Source of the DNA: Robiginitomaculum sp.
GTDB lineage: Bacteria > Pseudomonadota > Alphaproteobacteria > Caulobacterales > Maricaulaceae
DNA: 16,609 nt
Reading direction: 5' to 3'
NCBI GenBank assembly: GCA_021647375.1
Contig: JAKIUV010000064.1
Location: 1-16,609 of the forward strand
Position 1 is the stretch's first letter. Each line of letters begins with the position of its first letter. Shown piece after piece: positions 6,522-15,097 of the stretch. The notes beneath the pieces are model-generated. The model searched no databases. It was not told where the DNA came from and saw only the letters and a program-made list of their open reading frames with translations. The translations under genes and the position numbers were made by a program.

Positions 6522-6550
6522 TTATGTACACAGATTAGTTTGGCTAGACA
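6522..6550 (-). promoter_or_regulatory. Weak candidate promoter for thrC
   Basis: On the minus strand, TTGTCT and TACATA are spaced 17 nt apart inside the parE-thrC gap, a few bases before the thrC start codon. The -10 box is poor, and initiation would leave almost no leader. The -35 box overlaps one arm of the inverted repeat. Read-through from parE is an equally good explanation. Confidence 0.2.
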
Positions 6551-6556
6551 ATCTGT
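6530..6556. repeat. Inverted repeat in the parE-thrC gap
   Basis: ACAGATT (6530-6536) and AATCTGT (6550-6556) are perfect 7-bp arms around 13 nt, filling most of the 42-bp gap between the parE stop and the thrC start. It could be a parE 3' hairpin or an operator for thrC. No T-tract follows it on the minus strand. Confidence 0.45.
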
Positions 6557-6557
6557 A

Positions 6558-8507
6558 TTAAACATCCAGATCTTCAACAAAACGTGCATTGTCTTGAATG
6601 TATTGATAGCGCAGTTCTGCGCTTTTCCCCATGAGAGTTTGGACGAGGGCTTCGGTCGTGGGTAGATTGTCCGGATCAATTGTTATGCGGGCAAGGGTGC
6701 GGGTTTTGGGATCCATTGTCGTGACTTTTAGCTGGGCCGGCATCATCTCGCCGAGACCTTTAAACCGTCCGATTTCAATTTTTCCGCGCCCCTTAAATTC
6801 GTTTTCGATTAAATAATCTTTGTGAATTTCGTCGTTGGCATACATGGATTTACCGCCTTGGCTAATCCGGAACAAAGGTGGCATAGCCATATAGAGGCGG
6901 CCTTCATCTATGAGGCTCGGCATATAGCGGTAGAAAAATGTGATGAGCAGCGCCGCAATATGGGCACCGTCAACGTCCGCATCGGTCATAATAATAACCC
7001 GTTCATAACGCAAATCGTCCGGGTTAAACTTTTTACCAATGCCGACGCCCAGCGCAGTGGAAAGGTCGTTTATCTCTTTATTCGCTTGAATTTTTGCAAG
7101 GCTTGCACTCTCGACATTGAGGATTTTACCTTTGAGGGGCAAAATAGCCTGGGTCTTGCGGTCGCGGCCCTGCTTGGCAGACCCGCCCGCACTTTCGCCC
7201 TCGACAATAAAAATTTCGGTGTTCTCCGCCGATTTGTTGGAGCAATCAGCCAGCTTGCCGGGCAGGCGCAATTTGCGGGTCGCGGCTTTGCGCTTTACAT
7301 CCCGGGCTTTGCGGCGGCGCATCCGGTCATTGGCTTGCTCGATCACATATTCCAGCAGTTTGGCCGCGTCCTTGGGAGAGCCTGCGAGCCAATGGTCGAA
7401 CGGATCCCGTACTGCGTTTTCAACAATACGTGCGGCTTCTATATTGGATAATCTATCTTTGGTCTGGCCTTGGAATTCAGGGTTGGACAGGAATACGGAT
7501 ATAAGTGCGCCTACGGAATTCATCACATCATCAGGCGTTATGGACGAAGCCTTTTTGGACATGCCCGAAATATCGGCATAGGCGCGCAGGCCTTTGGTCA
7601 ATGCCGCGCGCAAGCCCGCTTCGTGTGTGCCGCCGCCGAGCGTAGGCACGGTGTTACAATAGGAGCGTATAAAGCTGTCAGCATCGCCGAAGCCTTGCGG
7701 CGACCAGCTTACTGCCCATTCGACCCGGCCATGGCCTTTTTCGGCTTTGCTCTTGCCGCGAAAGATTTCCGGGGTGACGGTGACTTTATTGCCGAGAGTT
7801 TCTTTGAGGAAGTCCGCCAAACCACCCGGGAACAAGAACACCGCTTCTTCGGGAATGGTCTCTAAATTAGCGACCAATTGCGGCGCGCATTTCCAGCGGA
7901 TTTCTACGCCGGGTTGGAGATAGGCCTTGGCACGGGCCATGCGAAATAGTCGGGCAGGGGAGAATTGTATTCTTGACCCAAATATTTCTTCGTCGGGGTG
8001 GAAAGAAATTTTGGTGCCGCGCCTATTGGTGATAGCGCCCAAATGTTCAAGTTTGCCCACGGGTTTGCCGCACTTGAAACTTTGGCGGTATAGTTTCTTG
8101 TCCCGCGCCACTTCGACAATCATATGATCCGAAAGCGCATTGACCACCGAAACGCCAACCCCGTGCAGACCGCCAGAGGTTTCGTAAGCGCCATTGTCAA
8201 ATTTACCGCCGGAATGTAGCTCTGTCATAATAACTTCGAGGGCGGATTTGTTTTTGTATTCAGGATGTGGATCGACGGGAATACCGCGCCCGTTATCGGT
8301 TACGGATAGATAGCCGCCATTATCCAGTTCAACCTCGATGCGGGTGGCGTGACCCGCCACGGCTTCGTCCATGGAATTGTCGATAACTTCGGCAAAAAGG
8401 TGGTGCAAGGCGCGGGCGTCCGTACCGCCAATATACATGCCGGGGCGCAAGCGCACAGGCTCTAGCCCCTTGAGTACCGTAATGTCTTTTGCGGAATAAT
8501 CGCTCAC
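6558..8507 (-). CDS. parE: DNA topoisomerase IV subunit B (ParE)
   Basis: This 649-residue type IIA topoisomerase ATPase subunit decatenates replicated chromosomes together with ParC, which is not in the window. The GHKL ATPase comes first: EVIDNSMDEA with catalytic E40, DNGRGIP (71-77), GGLHGVGVSVVNALS (112-126) and the QTK loop (348-350). The TOPRIM domain follows with VEGESAGGSAK from 435 and DADVDGAH (509-516), and the C-terminus has RFKGLGEMMPAQL (581-593). The length and GLGEMMPAQ form point to ParE rather than GyrB, which usually has GLGEMNPEQL and is longer. The start is GTG 8507 with AGGA about 9 nt upstream; the LKGLEPVRLRPGMYIGG block begins at residue 12, as expected. It lies between the autotransporter and thrC on the same strand. 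Confidence 0.95.
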   Translation of the reverse strand: MSDYSAKDITVLKGLEPVRLRPGMYIGGTDARALHHLFAEVIDNSMDEAVAGHATRIEVELDNGGYLSVTDNGRGIPVDPHPEYKNKSALEVIMTELHSGGKFDNGAYETSGGLHGVGVSVVNALSDHMIVEVARDKKLYRQSFKCGKPVGKLEHLGAITNRRGTKISFHPDEEIFGSRIQFSPARLFRMARAKAYLQPGVEIRWKCAPQLVANLETIPEEAVFLFPGGLADFLKETLGNKVTVTPEIFRGKSKAEKGHGRVEWAVSWSPQGFGDADSFIRSYCNTVPTLGGGTHEAGLRAALTKGLRAYADISGMSKKASSITPDDVMNSVGALISVFLSNPEFQGQTKDRLSNIEAARIVENAVRDPFDHWLAGSPKDAAKLLEYVIEQANDRMRRRKARDVKRKAATRKLRLPGKLADCSNKSAENTEIFIVEGESAGGSAKQGRDRKTQAILPLKGKILNVESASLAKIQANKEINDLSTALGVGIGKKFNPDDLRYERVIIMTDADVDGAHIAALLITFFYRYMPSLIDEGRLYMAMPPLFRISQGGKSMYANDEIHKDYLIENEFKGRGKIEIGRFKGLGEMMPAQLKVTTMDPKTRTLARITIDPDNLPTTEALVQTLMGKSAELRYQYIQDNARFVEDLDV

Positions 8508-8648
8508 TTATTTGTCCTTTGTGGAACCTTCTAACATTTCGTTTGATTCGGTTTTACCATAGGCATACCCTGTCTGAACCGCATTCAAAATGCCAGATTA
8601 TTCTTGCGGAAAAACCGTTAACAGAACAAAAACATCGGCTTGTTTAGC

Positions 8649-11600
8649 CTAGAAAATCAGGCGAAGAACTATCCGTGCCGTGTGGCGGATAAACCCGCTT
8701 CTGATGTCGGTATCATAATCAAATGAGAACGAAGCAAAATCACTGCCAGATGCGAATGTCAGGCCAAGGAGAATGCCGCTTTCGGGAATGCCCTCCGAGA
8801 GCAAAGAGTAATCAGAGCCGCCATAAGTATAGCGTCCCGTGGTAATGATGCCGCCGTTAACAAAATCATTGCGAAAGCCAGCCCGGATAGACGGGGAGAA
8901 CCAAGCGCGGTCACGTTCGAACTTTGCACCAAATTCGACCATGCCAGTTGCTGTACCTACATCTACTTGGCGCGCGTCAATTGACTGGGTTATATCTGCT
9001 GAGCCTTGTTCAATGAAAGCACTTTCGTTCATATTCAGATAGGAGAAAGAGGCAGATGGGCGTACAAAGTATTTACCGAAGTTGATATTGTAGCCCGCTG
9101 TTGCGGAAGCGTTGACATGATAGCCGGACCAGTCCGCTGTTGCTGACTGATTAAAAGCGCCGATGACAACATTGCGATTAGCTTCAAAATCATTATAGCC
9201 GCCGCCTGCATATAGGTCGATACCTAGGTTGCCAAATTCCATGCCGCCGTAAAGGCCAGCCTGTAAGGTTAATACGTTCAATGGCTCATCTTGACCCAAT
9301 ACATCTTCGACCTCTGTCGTGGCAAAACCGATATTAATACCAGCATTGTGAAACGGCCCGAAAGCGGTATCAAAACCGCCCGTTATACCAAACCCTTGTC
9401 CCCTGTATTGCTCGGACTGGCCCGTAATATCTTTATCGGCAAAATAGGCAAATTGTTCAATCCATAACCCGCCGGTTTTCTCTTGGGAGCGGCGTGCGCT
9501 ATTGAGATGCGAGCCAACCGCACCCGCCGCACCGTCAATATTGGCCATGACGAACTGTACGGCTGCGGCGGAGAATTCCGGCAGTAGTTGGTTATAGGCT
9601 GCGTTGAAACTAGCCTGGTCAGTTAAGCCTACGAAAGCGCCGCCCAAAGCGTCTGAATTTTGCAAAGCTTCAAACGCCGATGTAAAGGCCGCGCTTTGTG
9701 CCGTGTCTAGCCCAAGCTCGGCGGTGCTGCGTAAATCCAGTGTCAAGACAAGGGTGTTTGCATCCAACGGATCACGTGTCAGCACCGTATTATAGAGATA
9801 CGGAGAGTTTTCGCCGCGAATATTGGCGAATGTAGCGCTGGCATTTAGAGTGCCAGCCTGGACAATGGTGAAAGATGTAGACGGGTTGGTTAAGACGCTG
9901 CCTAGGCGCGGGTCTATGGTCGCGCCATCTTCAAAGGTTACATCACCTGAGGCAATCATAATAGAGGCTTCACCGGATTGTGGATCAATGAACGGCGAAT
10001 ATGTAGACGTGCTGTCAAATGTGGCCGTGGTAATGTTGAAATCATCTGGCGTGTTGATTGTAAGCGAACTGCCGCCCGTGACCAAAATCTCTAGCTGGCC
10101 GTCGCTATCGGCGATGGAACCCGTGACCGCTGCGCCGCCAGACACTAACAGTCTATCCGCGCCGTCCCCAAAGGTGATATTACTGTTGATTGTACCGCCG
10201 GACACATCAATAGTATCACTGCCGCTCCCCAATAGGATGTCGCCAACAATAGTCGGCACGGTAGACACGTCAGTGTCTGGATCGGTAAATACGGTTTGGT
10301 TTAGGGTGAAGCCGGTGGTGTTGGCCGAAACGTCGATGGCTATGAGGTTAAAGGTTTCCGTAAATTCACCTGTGAAGTCAGAACTTACCCCCAAAGCCTC
10401 AATAACACCACTATTGTTTAATTCAATAAATGTACCAGACGCGTCGCGGATGGCCACGGCTGTTCCGTCGCGCGCGGTGACGATTGCTGTGATGCGACCT
10501 ATATTAGAAATTGTTTCCAGTGAACCGCCGGCTAAAATTTCGATGGCGGTAGCGAAAATCGTATTTGGCGCTTGCACATTGTCAGGGTCTGCAAAGACCG
10601 AATCGACTGCTTCGAAACCACTTGCCAGGATTGCGCCAGAGTTATTTATGCGTTCAGCAATGCCGCCGCCACCAATGACAATCACCCGGGCATGTGCGTC
10701 GTTTGTAAATGGATTGCCCTCAGGGTCTATACCGCTACGATATACGGTCGCACGCATTGATGCCGTATTGTTGAGGCCGCCCAATAATTGTGCATCACTC
10801 AACGAAAATACGGTTGCATTCGCATCGTCAAGAAACCCGTTGCTCACTAGACTACCTTGGTTGACGAATGCATATTGCAGTTCTGCATCAAAATCCGCGT
10901 CATTAGGATCTGTGATTTGCGCAACTAGGCCAATAGCTATCGGTGTACCATTGCCGTCGATTAATATCGCAGGCGCACTGCCGATCATGTTTATGCTACC
11001 TGTAGATATTAAGGCATTAGTGTCGGCATCACGGTTTTCGGCGAAATGTACCCCGCCTGCAATATTGCCGCTGATTTGAACCGCAGAAGCAGCTTGCCTT
11101 AAATTGCCAGTATCAGCCAGTAAATCCCGGCCAGCAAGAGTTGGACGGGTTGTCAAAACATTACCCCCAGCTTCAACAAAGCCAGAAACGGTAACTGTAT
11201 TTGTAAATGTTGCAGTTCCTGAAACATCGCCAGATATGTTGACAGCTTGGCTGTTCTCGCCGACAGCACTAATAGGGCCACCAATAGCCAGATTTCCAAT
11301 CACATTGCCGGCAATATCTACGCCCGTACTATTTTCCCCAAAAACGCTTAAATTACCGTTTTGGAAAATATCACCGGTAATGGAAGATAGGTTTGCCAAG
11401 CGAATGCCAGTGGAGTTTTGCCCGCTAACACTTATGCTTCCTGCATTCGTTACATTACCAACAAAAGGGCTGGCACCCGATATGAGAATGCCTGTTCGTC
11501 CGGTGCCTGTTGTGATCGCACTTGTTGGAGTAATGCCGTCTGTCGGGGCAGCACCCGTGAGGGAAATGGTGCCGTTATTGGTGAAGTTGCCGGTGACGCC

Positions 11601-11900
11601 TGTGATGAGAACGCCTGTCGTGTCGTCTGCATCTACTGTGATGATGTTGCCGTCATTTACCAAGTCATTATCGGAATCCAGTGTGACGGCTGTTCCTGTG
11701 GTTACGGTTATTCTTCCTGTGGCGGTAATTGTGACGTCAGACGCAACTCCGCCGTCGCCTGCGGTGGATGTTTGCACACTTGTAGTGCGCTCGTCGGTAA
11801 TATCGACTTGGGCAAATGCAGATGTAGCCAACAATGGTGCGCAAAGCGCTATGGCCAAAGGCGGGATTGCAGTGCTGGTAAATAAGTGACGAATTTTCAT
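8649..11900 (-). CDS. Autotransporter (type Va) outer-membrane protein with beta-helical passenger
   Basis: This is a 1083-residue protein. A signal peptide (residues 1-30, ending TSAFAQ) precedes a long passenger of beta-helix repeats, clearest at about 105-240 with units such as NAGSISVSGQNSTGIRL, NGNLSVFGENSTGVDI and GPISAVGENSQAVNI. Two RTX-like glycine/aspartate turns lie at about 557-590 (GSGSDTIDV, FGDGADRLLV). From about residue 808 (GGLWIEQFAYFAD) to the end is a 12-strand-type autotransporter beta-domain, closing with RIVLRLIF and a terminal Phe as needed for BAM-dependent insertion. The passenger is exposed on the cell surface; its role (adhesion, aggregation) is inferred from the class. 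I chose ATG 11900 because it begins the signal peptide (MKIRHLFTS) and has GGAA about 7 nt upstream; an in-frame ATG at 12053 would put 51 Cys-containing residues in front. It lies 173 nt downstream of the amidase gene, same strand. Confidence 0.93.
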   Translation of the reverse strand: MKIRHLFTSTAIPPLAIALCAPLLATSAFAQVDITDERTTSVQTSTAGDGGVASDVTITATGRITVTTGTAVTLDSDNDLVNDGNIITVDADDTTGVLITGVTGNFTNNGTISLTGAAPTDGITPTSAITTGTGRTGILISGASPFVGNVTNAGSISVSGQNSTGIRLANLSSITGDIFQNGNLSVFGENSTGVDIAGNVIGNLAIGGPISAVGENSQAVNISGDVSGTATFTNTVTVSGFVEAGGNVLTTRPTLAGRDLLADTGNLRQAASAVQISGNIAGGVHFAENRDADTNALISTGSINMIGSAPAILIDGNGTPIAIGLVAQITDPNDADFDAELQYAFVNQGSLVSNGFLDDANATVFSLSDAQLLGGLNNTASMRATVYRSGIDPEGNPFTNDAHARVIVIGGGGIAERINNSGAILASGFEAVDSVFADPDNVQAPNTIFATAIEILAGGSLETISNIGRITAIVTARDGTAVAIRDASGTFIELNNSGVIEALGVSSDFTGEFTETFNLIAIDVSANTTGFTLNQTVFTDPDTDVSTVPTIVGDILLGSGSDTIDVSGGTINSNITFGDGADRLLVSGGAAVTGSIADSDGQLEILVTGGSSLTINTPDDFNITTATFDSTSTYSPFIDPQSGEASIMIASGDVTFEDGATIDPRLGSVLTNPSTSFTIVQAGTLNASATFANIRGENSPYLYNTVLTRDPLDANTLVLTLDLRSTAELGLDTAQSAAFTSAFEALQNSDALGGAFVGLTDQASFNAAYNQLLPEFSAAAVQFVMANIDGAAGAVGSHLNSARRSQEKTGGLWIEQFAYFADKDITGQSEQYRGQGFGITGGFDTAFGPFHNAGINIGFATTEVEDVLGQDEPLNVLTLQAGLYGGMEFGNLGIDLYAGGGYNDFEANRNVVIGAFNQSATADWSGYHVNASATAGYNINFGKYFVRPSASFSYLNMNESAFIEQGSADITQSIDARQVDVGTATGMVEFGAKFERDRAWFSPSIRAGFRNDFVNGGIITTGRYTYGGSDYSLLSEGIPESGILLGLTFASGSDFASFSFDYDTDIRSGFIRHTARIVLRLIF

Positions 11901-12073
11901 ACAGTTTCCAATACCTATTCCAAATAATTGGCTCAAAATTTCACACATGCGCACACCCCCACACAGGCGTCCCCATTGATTCAGATGCTTTGTAGACAAA
12001 CAATAGCGGCACGTCGATAGTTTATTGATTACAAACTGCAAAGAATTTGCCAATAATTCGGCCTGTTGTACCG
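11901..12073 (-). other. Leader region of the autotransporter gene
   Basis: This 173-bp region lies between the amidase stop and the autotransporter start. It probably holds the autotransporter promoter (for example TTGCAG...TATCGA with a 16-nt spacer, a weak match) and a long 5' leader. I see no intrinsic terminator for the amidase gene, so some read-through is possible. Confidence 0.35.
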
Positions 12074-13582
12074 TTATTTATTCAAGGCAGGGAAGCCGCT
12101 CGGGGCGCGGCGGTGTTTTGTCGCTTGCTCATAGGCATAGGCGAGACCGTAAAGCGCGCCCTCAGAGTTCGGGCGACCCAGCATTTGTAGCCCGGCAGGC
12201 AGGTCGCCAGCGGAAAACCCCATGGGTACGGTAATCGCGGGTAGGCCAGTTGGCGGGGCGAGGGTTTGGGAGTTGTCGCCTTTGTAGTCTTCCTCGGCCC
12301 GGTCAAGGCGGGCGGCAGGATAGCGCCAGCTTGGATATATCAGCGCGTCAATGTTCTCGCGTTCCATAGCGTCCAGAATGTCTTTCTTGATATTTTGGCG
12401 CATAACGTCTTTGGATAAGTCGCCGCAGATCGTCCCGTCGCTCTTGGTGGCGACATCCAAAGCCCCGCCCTCGAAATATCCCCAGGCGCCTTTGGTGTAG
12501 TCGCTATATACGCCCGCTTCGAAAGCTTCATACGGGTCGCTAATCTTGGCAGTCATACCGGGCTGGGTTAGGTATTCATGCACATCTTTGCGGAAAGACT
12601 TACAGCCCCATGATGCATCAATATGTGCTGCTATATCTTTGATATTTATGGTTTTAAAAACCGTAGCGCCCGCAGCTTCAAGGTCGTTAACGGCGACTTC
12701 AAACAGGTCGGCAATATCCTTATCCATATCGGTGGAGAGGTCTTGGACAATGGCAAGTCGTTTGCCTTTCAGGCCGTTTTTATTCAATTGCCCAGCATAG
12801 TTCTCACCGCCCATAGCCGCATACATAATAACATTGTCTTTTACAGTGCGCGTCATGGGGCCGACCACGTCAGCTGATAAAACAAGGGGAATAATCCCGT
12901 CCAAGTCCAATAGCCCGTGGGTCGACCGCATACCGACCAGTGATAAATGCGAGGAGGGGCCGCGCACCGAGTTGCCAGTATCTGTTCCCAGCCCAACCAA
13001 TGCAAAACTAGCCGCAATACCGGACGCAGTTCCGCCAGACGAGCCAGCGGGTACGTGGTTGAGATTATAGGCGTTTTTGGTAATACCCGCACTGGTGCTT
13101 TTGGTGCGGCGAGGCGAAAACGCCCACTCGGCCATATTGGTTTTGGCGAGAACGATCGCGCCTTGATCTTTCAAACGGGCAACAATATTCGCATCATCAG
13201 GCGGCAGATTATCTATCAGCATTTTAGAGCCAGCCGTGGTCGGAAAACCTTTTATATCCATATTGTCTTTGACGAGTATGGGGATGCAATACAATGCGGG
13301 CAGGGCGCGTCCCTCAGCAAGGGCGGCATCGACCAAATTCGCCCGAGCGCGGGCTTCATCATAATTTTTGTAGGTTATGGTATTGATTTTACTGTCATAG
13401 GTTTCGATACGGTCAATATAGGCATTGACCACATCAGTACATTTCATCTTTCCATTGCTTATATCGGCGTGAACCGAATCAATAGTTGCCTCGATCACTG
13501 CTGATTGGGCGTCATTCACCATTTTTTGGCCGCACGCACCCAAAAGGCTCAAGCTCACAACACCAATAAATAATCTACGCAT
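12074..13582 (-). CDS. Amidase-signature-family lipoprotein
   Basis: This is a 502-residue amide hydrolase with the Ser-cisSer-Lys triad: K105 in ILVKDNMD, cis-Ser S181 in PAGSSGGTASG and nucleophile S205 in GTDTGNSVRGPSS. The spacing between these residues is as in other amidase-signature enzymes. The N-terminus has a short lipoprotein signal with lipobox LGAC ending at C17, so it is probably anchored in the envelope. The lipobox argues against GatA, and no gatB or gatC is adjacent. The nucleophile loop reads GNSVRGP instead of the common GGSIRxP. Substrate is unknown: peptide amides, acyl amides or nitrile-derived amides are all possible. ATG 13582 has GGAG 7 nt upstream. It is transcribed divergently from two exported amidohydrolase-type genes, which suggests a shared substrate class. 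Confidence 0.92.
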   Translation of the reverse strand: MRRLFIGVVSLSLLGACGQKMVNDAQSAVIEATIDSVHADISNGKMKCTDVVNAYIDRIETYDSKINTITYKNYDEARARANLVDAALAEGRALPALYCIPILVKDNMDIKGFPTTAGSKMLIDNLPPDDANIVARLKDQGAIVLAKTNMAEWAFSPRRTKSTSAGITKNAYNLNHVPAGSSGGTASGIAASFALVGLGTDTGNSVRGPSSHLSLVGMRSTHGLLDLDGIIPLVLSADVVGPMTRTVKDNVIMYAAMGGENYAGQLNKNGLKGKRLAIVQDLSTDMDKDIADLFEVAVNDLEAAGATVFKTINIKDIAAHIDASWGCKSFRKDVHEYLTQPGMTAKISDPYEAFEAGVYSDYTKGAWGYFEGGALDVATKSDGTICGDLSKDVMRQNIKKDILDAMERENIDALIYPSWRYPAARLDRAEEDYKGDNSQTLAPPTGLPAITVPMGFSAGDLPAGLQMLGRPNSEGALYGLAYAYEQATKHRRAPSGFPALNK

Positions 13583-13710
13583 AAAATTCTCCGTCTATCT
13601 CCTTCCCCCGCAAGCGGCAGGGGAAGAAAAGATACAGTCTAGCCGCGACTATTTTTTTAACAAGTCTGATATTTCTTGCAATTCATAAAAATATTGGAAT
13701 ACTTACCCCC
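13583..13710. promoter_or_regulatory. Divergent promoter region between amidase and amidohydrolase genes
   Basis: A 128-bp gap serves two divergent genes. It holds the palindrome at 13602-13626, close to the amidase start, and an AT-rich half (13645-13700) next to the amidohydrolase start. No -35/-10 pair is convincing. The arrangement would allow co-regulation of the C-N hydrolase block. Confidence 0.4.
13602..13626. repeat. REP-like palindrome
   Basis: Outer arms of about 6-7 bp (CTTCCCC with GGGGAAG) flank CCG-CAAG-CGG with a small bulge. It has the same C-rich/CCGC/GCGG/G-rich plan as the element at 1614-1641. It lies only about 20 bp from the amidase start codon, so it would be within or next to that gene's leader. 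Confidence 0.55.
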
Positions 13711-15096
13711 ATGATAAAAACTAAAACCGCATATACAATCATTGCCGCGTCTGCGTTGGCTTTGCTTGGCCTGTCTTTTTTCCAGTCTAGCCAGAAACAA
13801 GACGATAAAGAAACCGTAGCCGCTTTCCCGTCAACCTATACGCCGCGCGAAAGTGGTGCCGTCTATATTACCAATGCCCATATCCTGGACGGTATTGGCG
13901 GCGAATTTGTGAAGGGCAATTTGCTCATAGTTGACGGCAAAATCGCCAATGTCGGTAATTTCAAAGCCGAAATCACGGCTGGCACAACGGTCATCGACGC
14001 CAAAGGCGCATGGGTGACGCCGGGGGTGATTGATATTCATTCCCATCTCGGTGTCTATGCCACACCGGGAGTGCGGGCGCATTCGGACGGTAATGATGCC
14101 ACCAGCCCAATCACCGCAGAAGTTTACGCTGAACACGGCGTTTGGCCCCAAGACCCCGGCTTTGCCGAGGCTTTGGCGGGCGGCGTGACCACTTTGCATG
14201 TCCTACCGGGGTCTGCAAATTTGTTTGGGGGCAGGGGCATTACCCTGCGCAATATTCCGTCGCGCACAGTCCAAGGCATGAAATTCCCGGACGCGCCTTA
14301 TACCCTGAAAATGGCGTGCGGGGAAAACCCGAAACGGGTTTACGGTAAAAAAGGCGGCCCGGCTTCGCGCATGGGCAATTTCGCCCACTACCGCAAGAAC
14401 TGGATCAAAGCTCAAGGCTATAAAGACAAGCTGGATAAAGGTGAAATCACCACGGGGAAACGCAATCTACAACTGGAAACTCTGGCGGGTGTCCTCAGCG
14501 GTGATATTCTGGTGCATATGCACTGCTACCGCGCCGATGAAATGGCGCAAGTCCTCGATATGGGCAAAGAGTTTGGCTATAAAATCAGTAGCTTCCATCA
14601 TGCCGTCGAAGCCTATAAAATCCCGGATTTGCTCAAAGAAGCTGATACCTGCGCCGCCATGTGGTCGGACTGGTGGGGCTTTAAAATGGAGAGCTATGAC
14701 GGTATTCGCGAGAACATTCCCTTCGTCCACGCAGGCGGTGCCTGTGCCATTATCCATTCTGATAGTGCCGACGGCATCCAAAGGCTCAACCAGGAAATTG
14801 CCAAAGCCTGGGCGCACGGTAATCGAGCAGGCCTTAAGATCAGCAAAGCAGATGCCTGGAAATGGATTTCCAGCAATCCGGCCAAGGCGATTGGCATTTC
14901 CAAAACCACCGGGTCTCTGGAAATTGGTAAACGCGCCGATGTGGTGATCTGGAGCGGCGACCCGTTCTCAAGCTATACCAAGGCCAGCAAAGTTTATCTT
15001 GACGGAACGCTGATGTTTGACCGTGCGAGCGGCTTAAAACCTATAGCAGATTTCAAGCTGGGCCAAGTGGGTCAATATCCGGTTAAGGGAGAATAA
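13711..15096 (+). CDS. Exported amidohydrolase-superfamily metal-dependent hydrolase (imidazolonepropionase-like)
   Basis: This is a 461-residue protein. An N-terminal hydrophobic segment (about residues 7-24) acts as a signal or anchor, with no lipobox. A beta-sandwich start (VYITNAHILDGIGG) leads to VTPGVIDIHSHLGV, giving the metal motif H110-x-H112. Further TIM-barrel positions follow: a conserved PGSANLFGGRG loop (166-176), K200 in LKMACGENPKR (a possible carboxylated lysine), VHMH (268-271), HH (296-297) and D351 in HSDSADG. The C-terminal NPAKAIGI...GSLEIGKRADVVIW (389-414) closes the composite domain. The active site therefore looks complete for cyclic-amide or peptide-type hydrolysis; the substrate is unknown. 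ATG 13711 has only a distant GGAA, so initiation may be weak. The next gene starts one base after its stop, indicating an operon. Confidence 0.93.
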   Translation: MIKTKTAYTIIAASALALLGLSFFQSSQKQDDKETVAAFPSTYTPRESGAVYITNAHILDGIGGEFVKGNLLIVDGKIANVGNFKAEITAGTTVIDAKGAWVTPGVIDIHSHLGVYATPGVRAHSDGNDATSPITAEVYAEHGVWPQDPGFAEALAGGVTTLHVLPGSANLFGGRGITLRNIPSRTVQGMKFPDAPYTLKMACGENPKRVYGKKGGPASRMGNFAHYRKNWIKAQGYKDKLDKGEITTGKRNLQLETLAGVLSGDILVHMHCYRADEMAQVLDMGKEFGYKISSFHHAVEAYKIPDLLKEADTCAAMWSDWWGFKMESYDGIRENIPFVHAGGACAIIHSDSADGIQRLNQEIAKAWAHGNRAGLKISKADAWKWISSNPAKAIGISKTTGSLEIGKRADVVIWSGDPFSSYTKASKVYLDGTLMFDRASGLKPIADFKLGQVGQYPVKGE

Positions 15097-15097
15097 C

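Noticed and set aside
6822..7451. 209-codon plus-strand frame opposite parE
   Set aside because: It is antisense to conserved ParE GHKL-transducer and TOPRIM coding sequence and has no signature of its own.
6558..8507. GyrB
   Set aside because: 649 residues and GLGEMMPAQL fit ParE; GyrB is usually longer and carries GLGEMNPEQL.
8508..8648. Intrinsic terminator after the autotransporter (GGCT-AAACA-AGCC then GTTTTTG)
   Set aside because: A 4-bp stem is too weak and the T-run is interrupted, so I do not call it.
9823..11079. Long open frame (418 codons) on the plus strand opposite the autotransporter passenger, with another at 11104-11889
   Set aside because: They are antisense to a well-supported passenger. 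Long antisense frames arise from its Thr/Ser/Val/Ala-rich codons. They lack domain signatures and their low-complexity make-up mirrors the repeats.
11901..12053. Upstream in-frame ATG at 12053 for the autotransporter
   Set aside because: It would put 51 Cys-containing, non-signal residues before a textbook signal peptide starting at ATG 11900.
12074..13582. Glutamyl-tRNA amidotransferase subunit A (GatA)
   Set aside because: A lipoprotein signal with LGAC, the GNSVRGP nucleophile loop and the absence of gatB/gatC favour an exported amidase.
13676..13711. Leaderless promoter for the amidohydrolase gene (TTGCAA, 17 nt, ATACTT)
   Set aside because: The spacing would place the transcription start at the ATG, but the -10 box matches the consensus too poorly to claim it.
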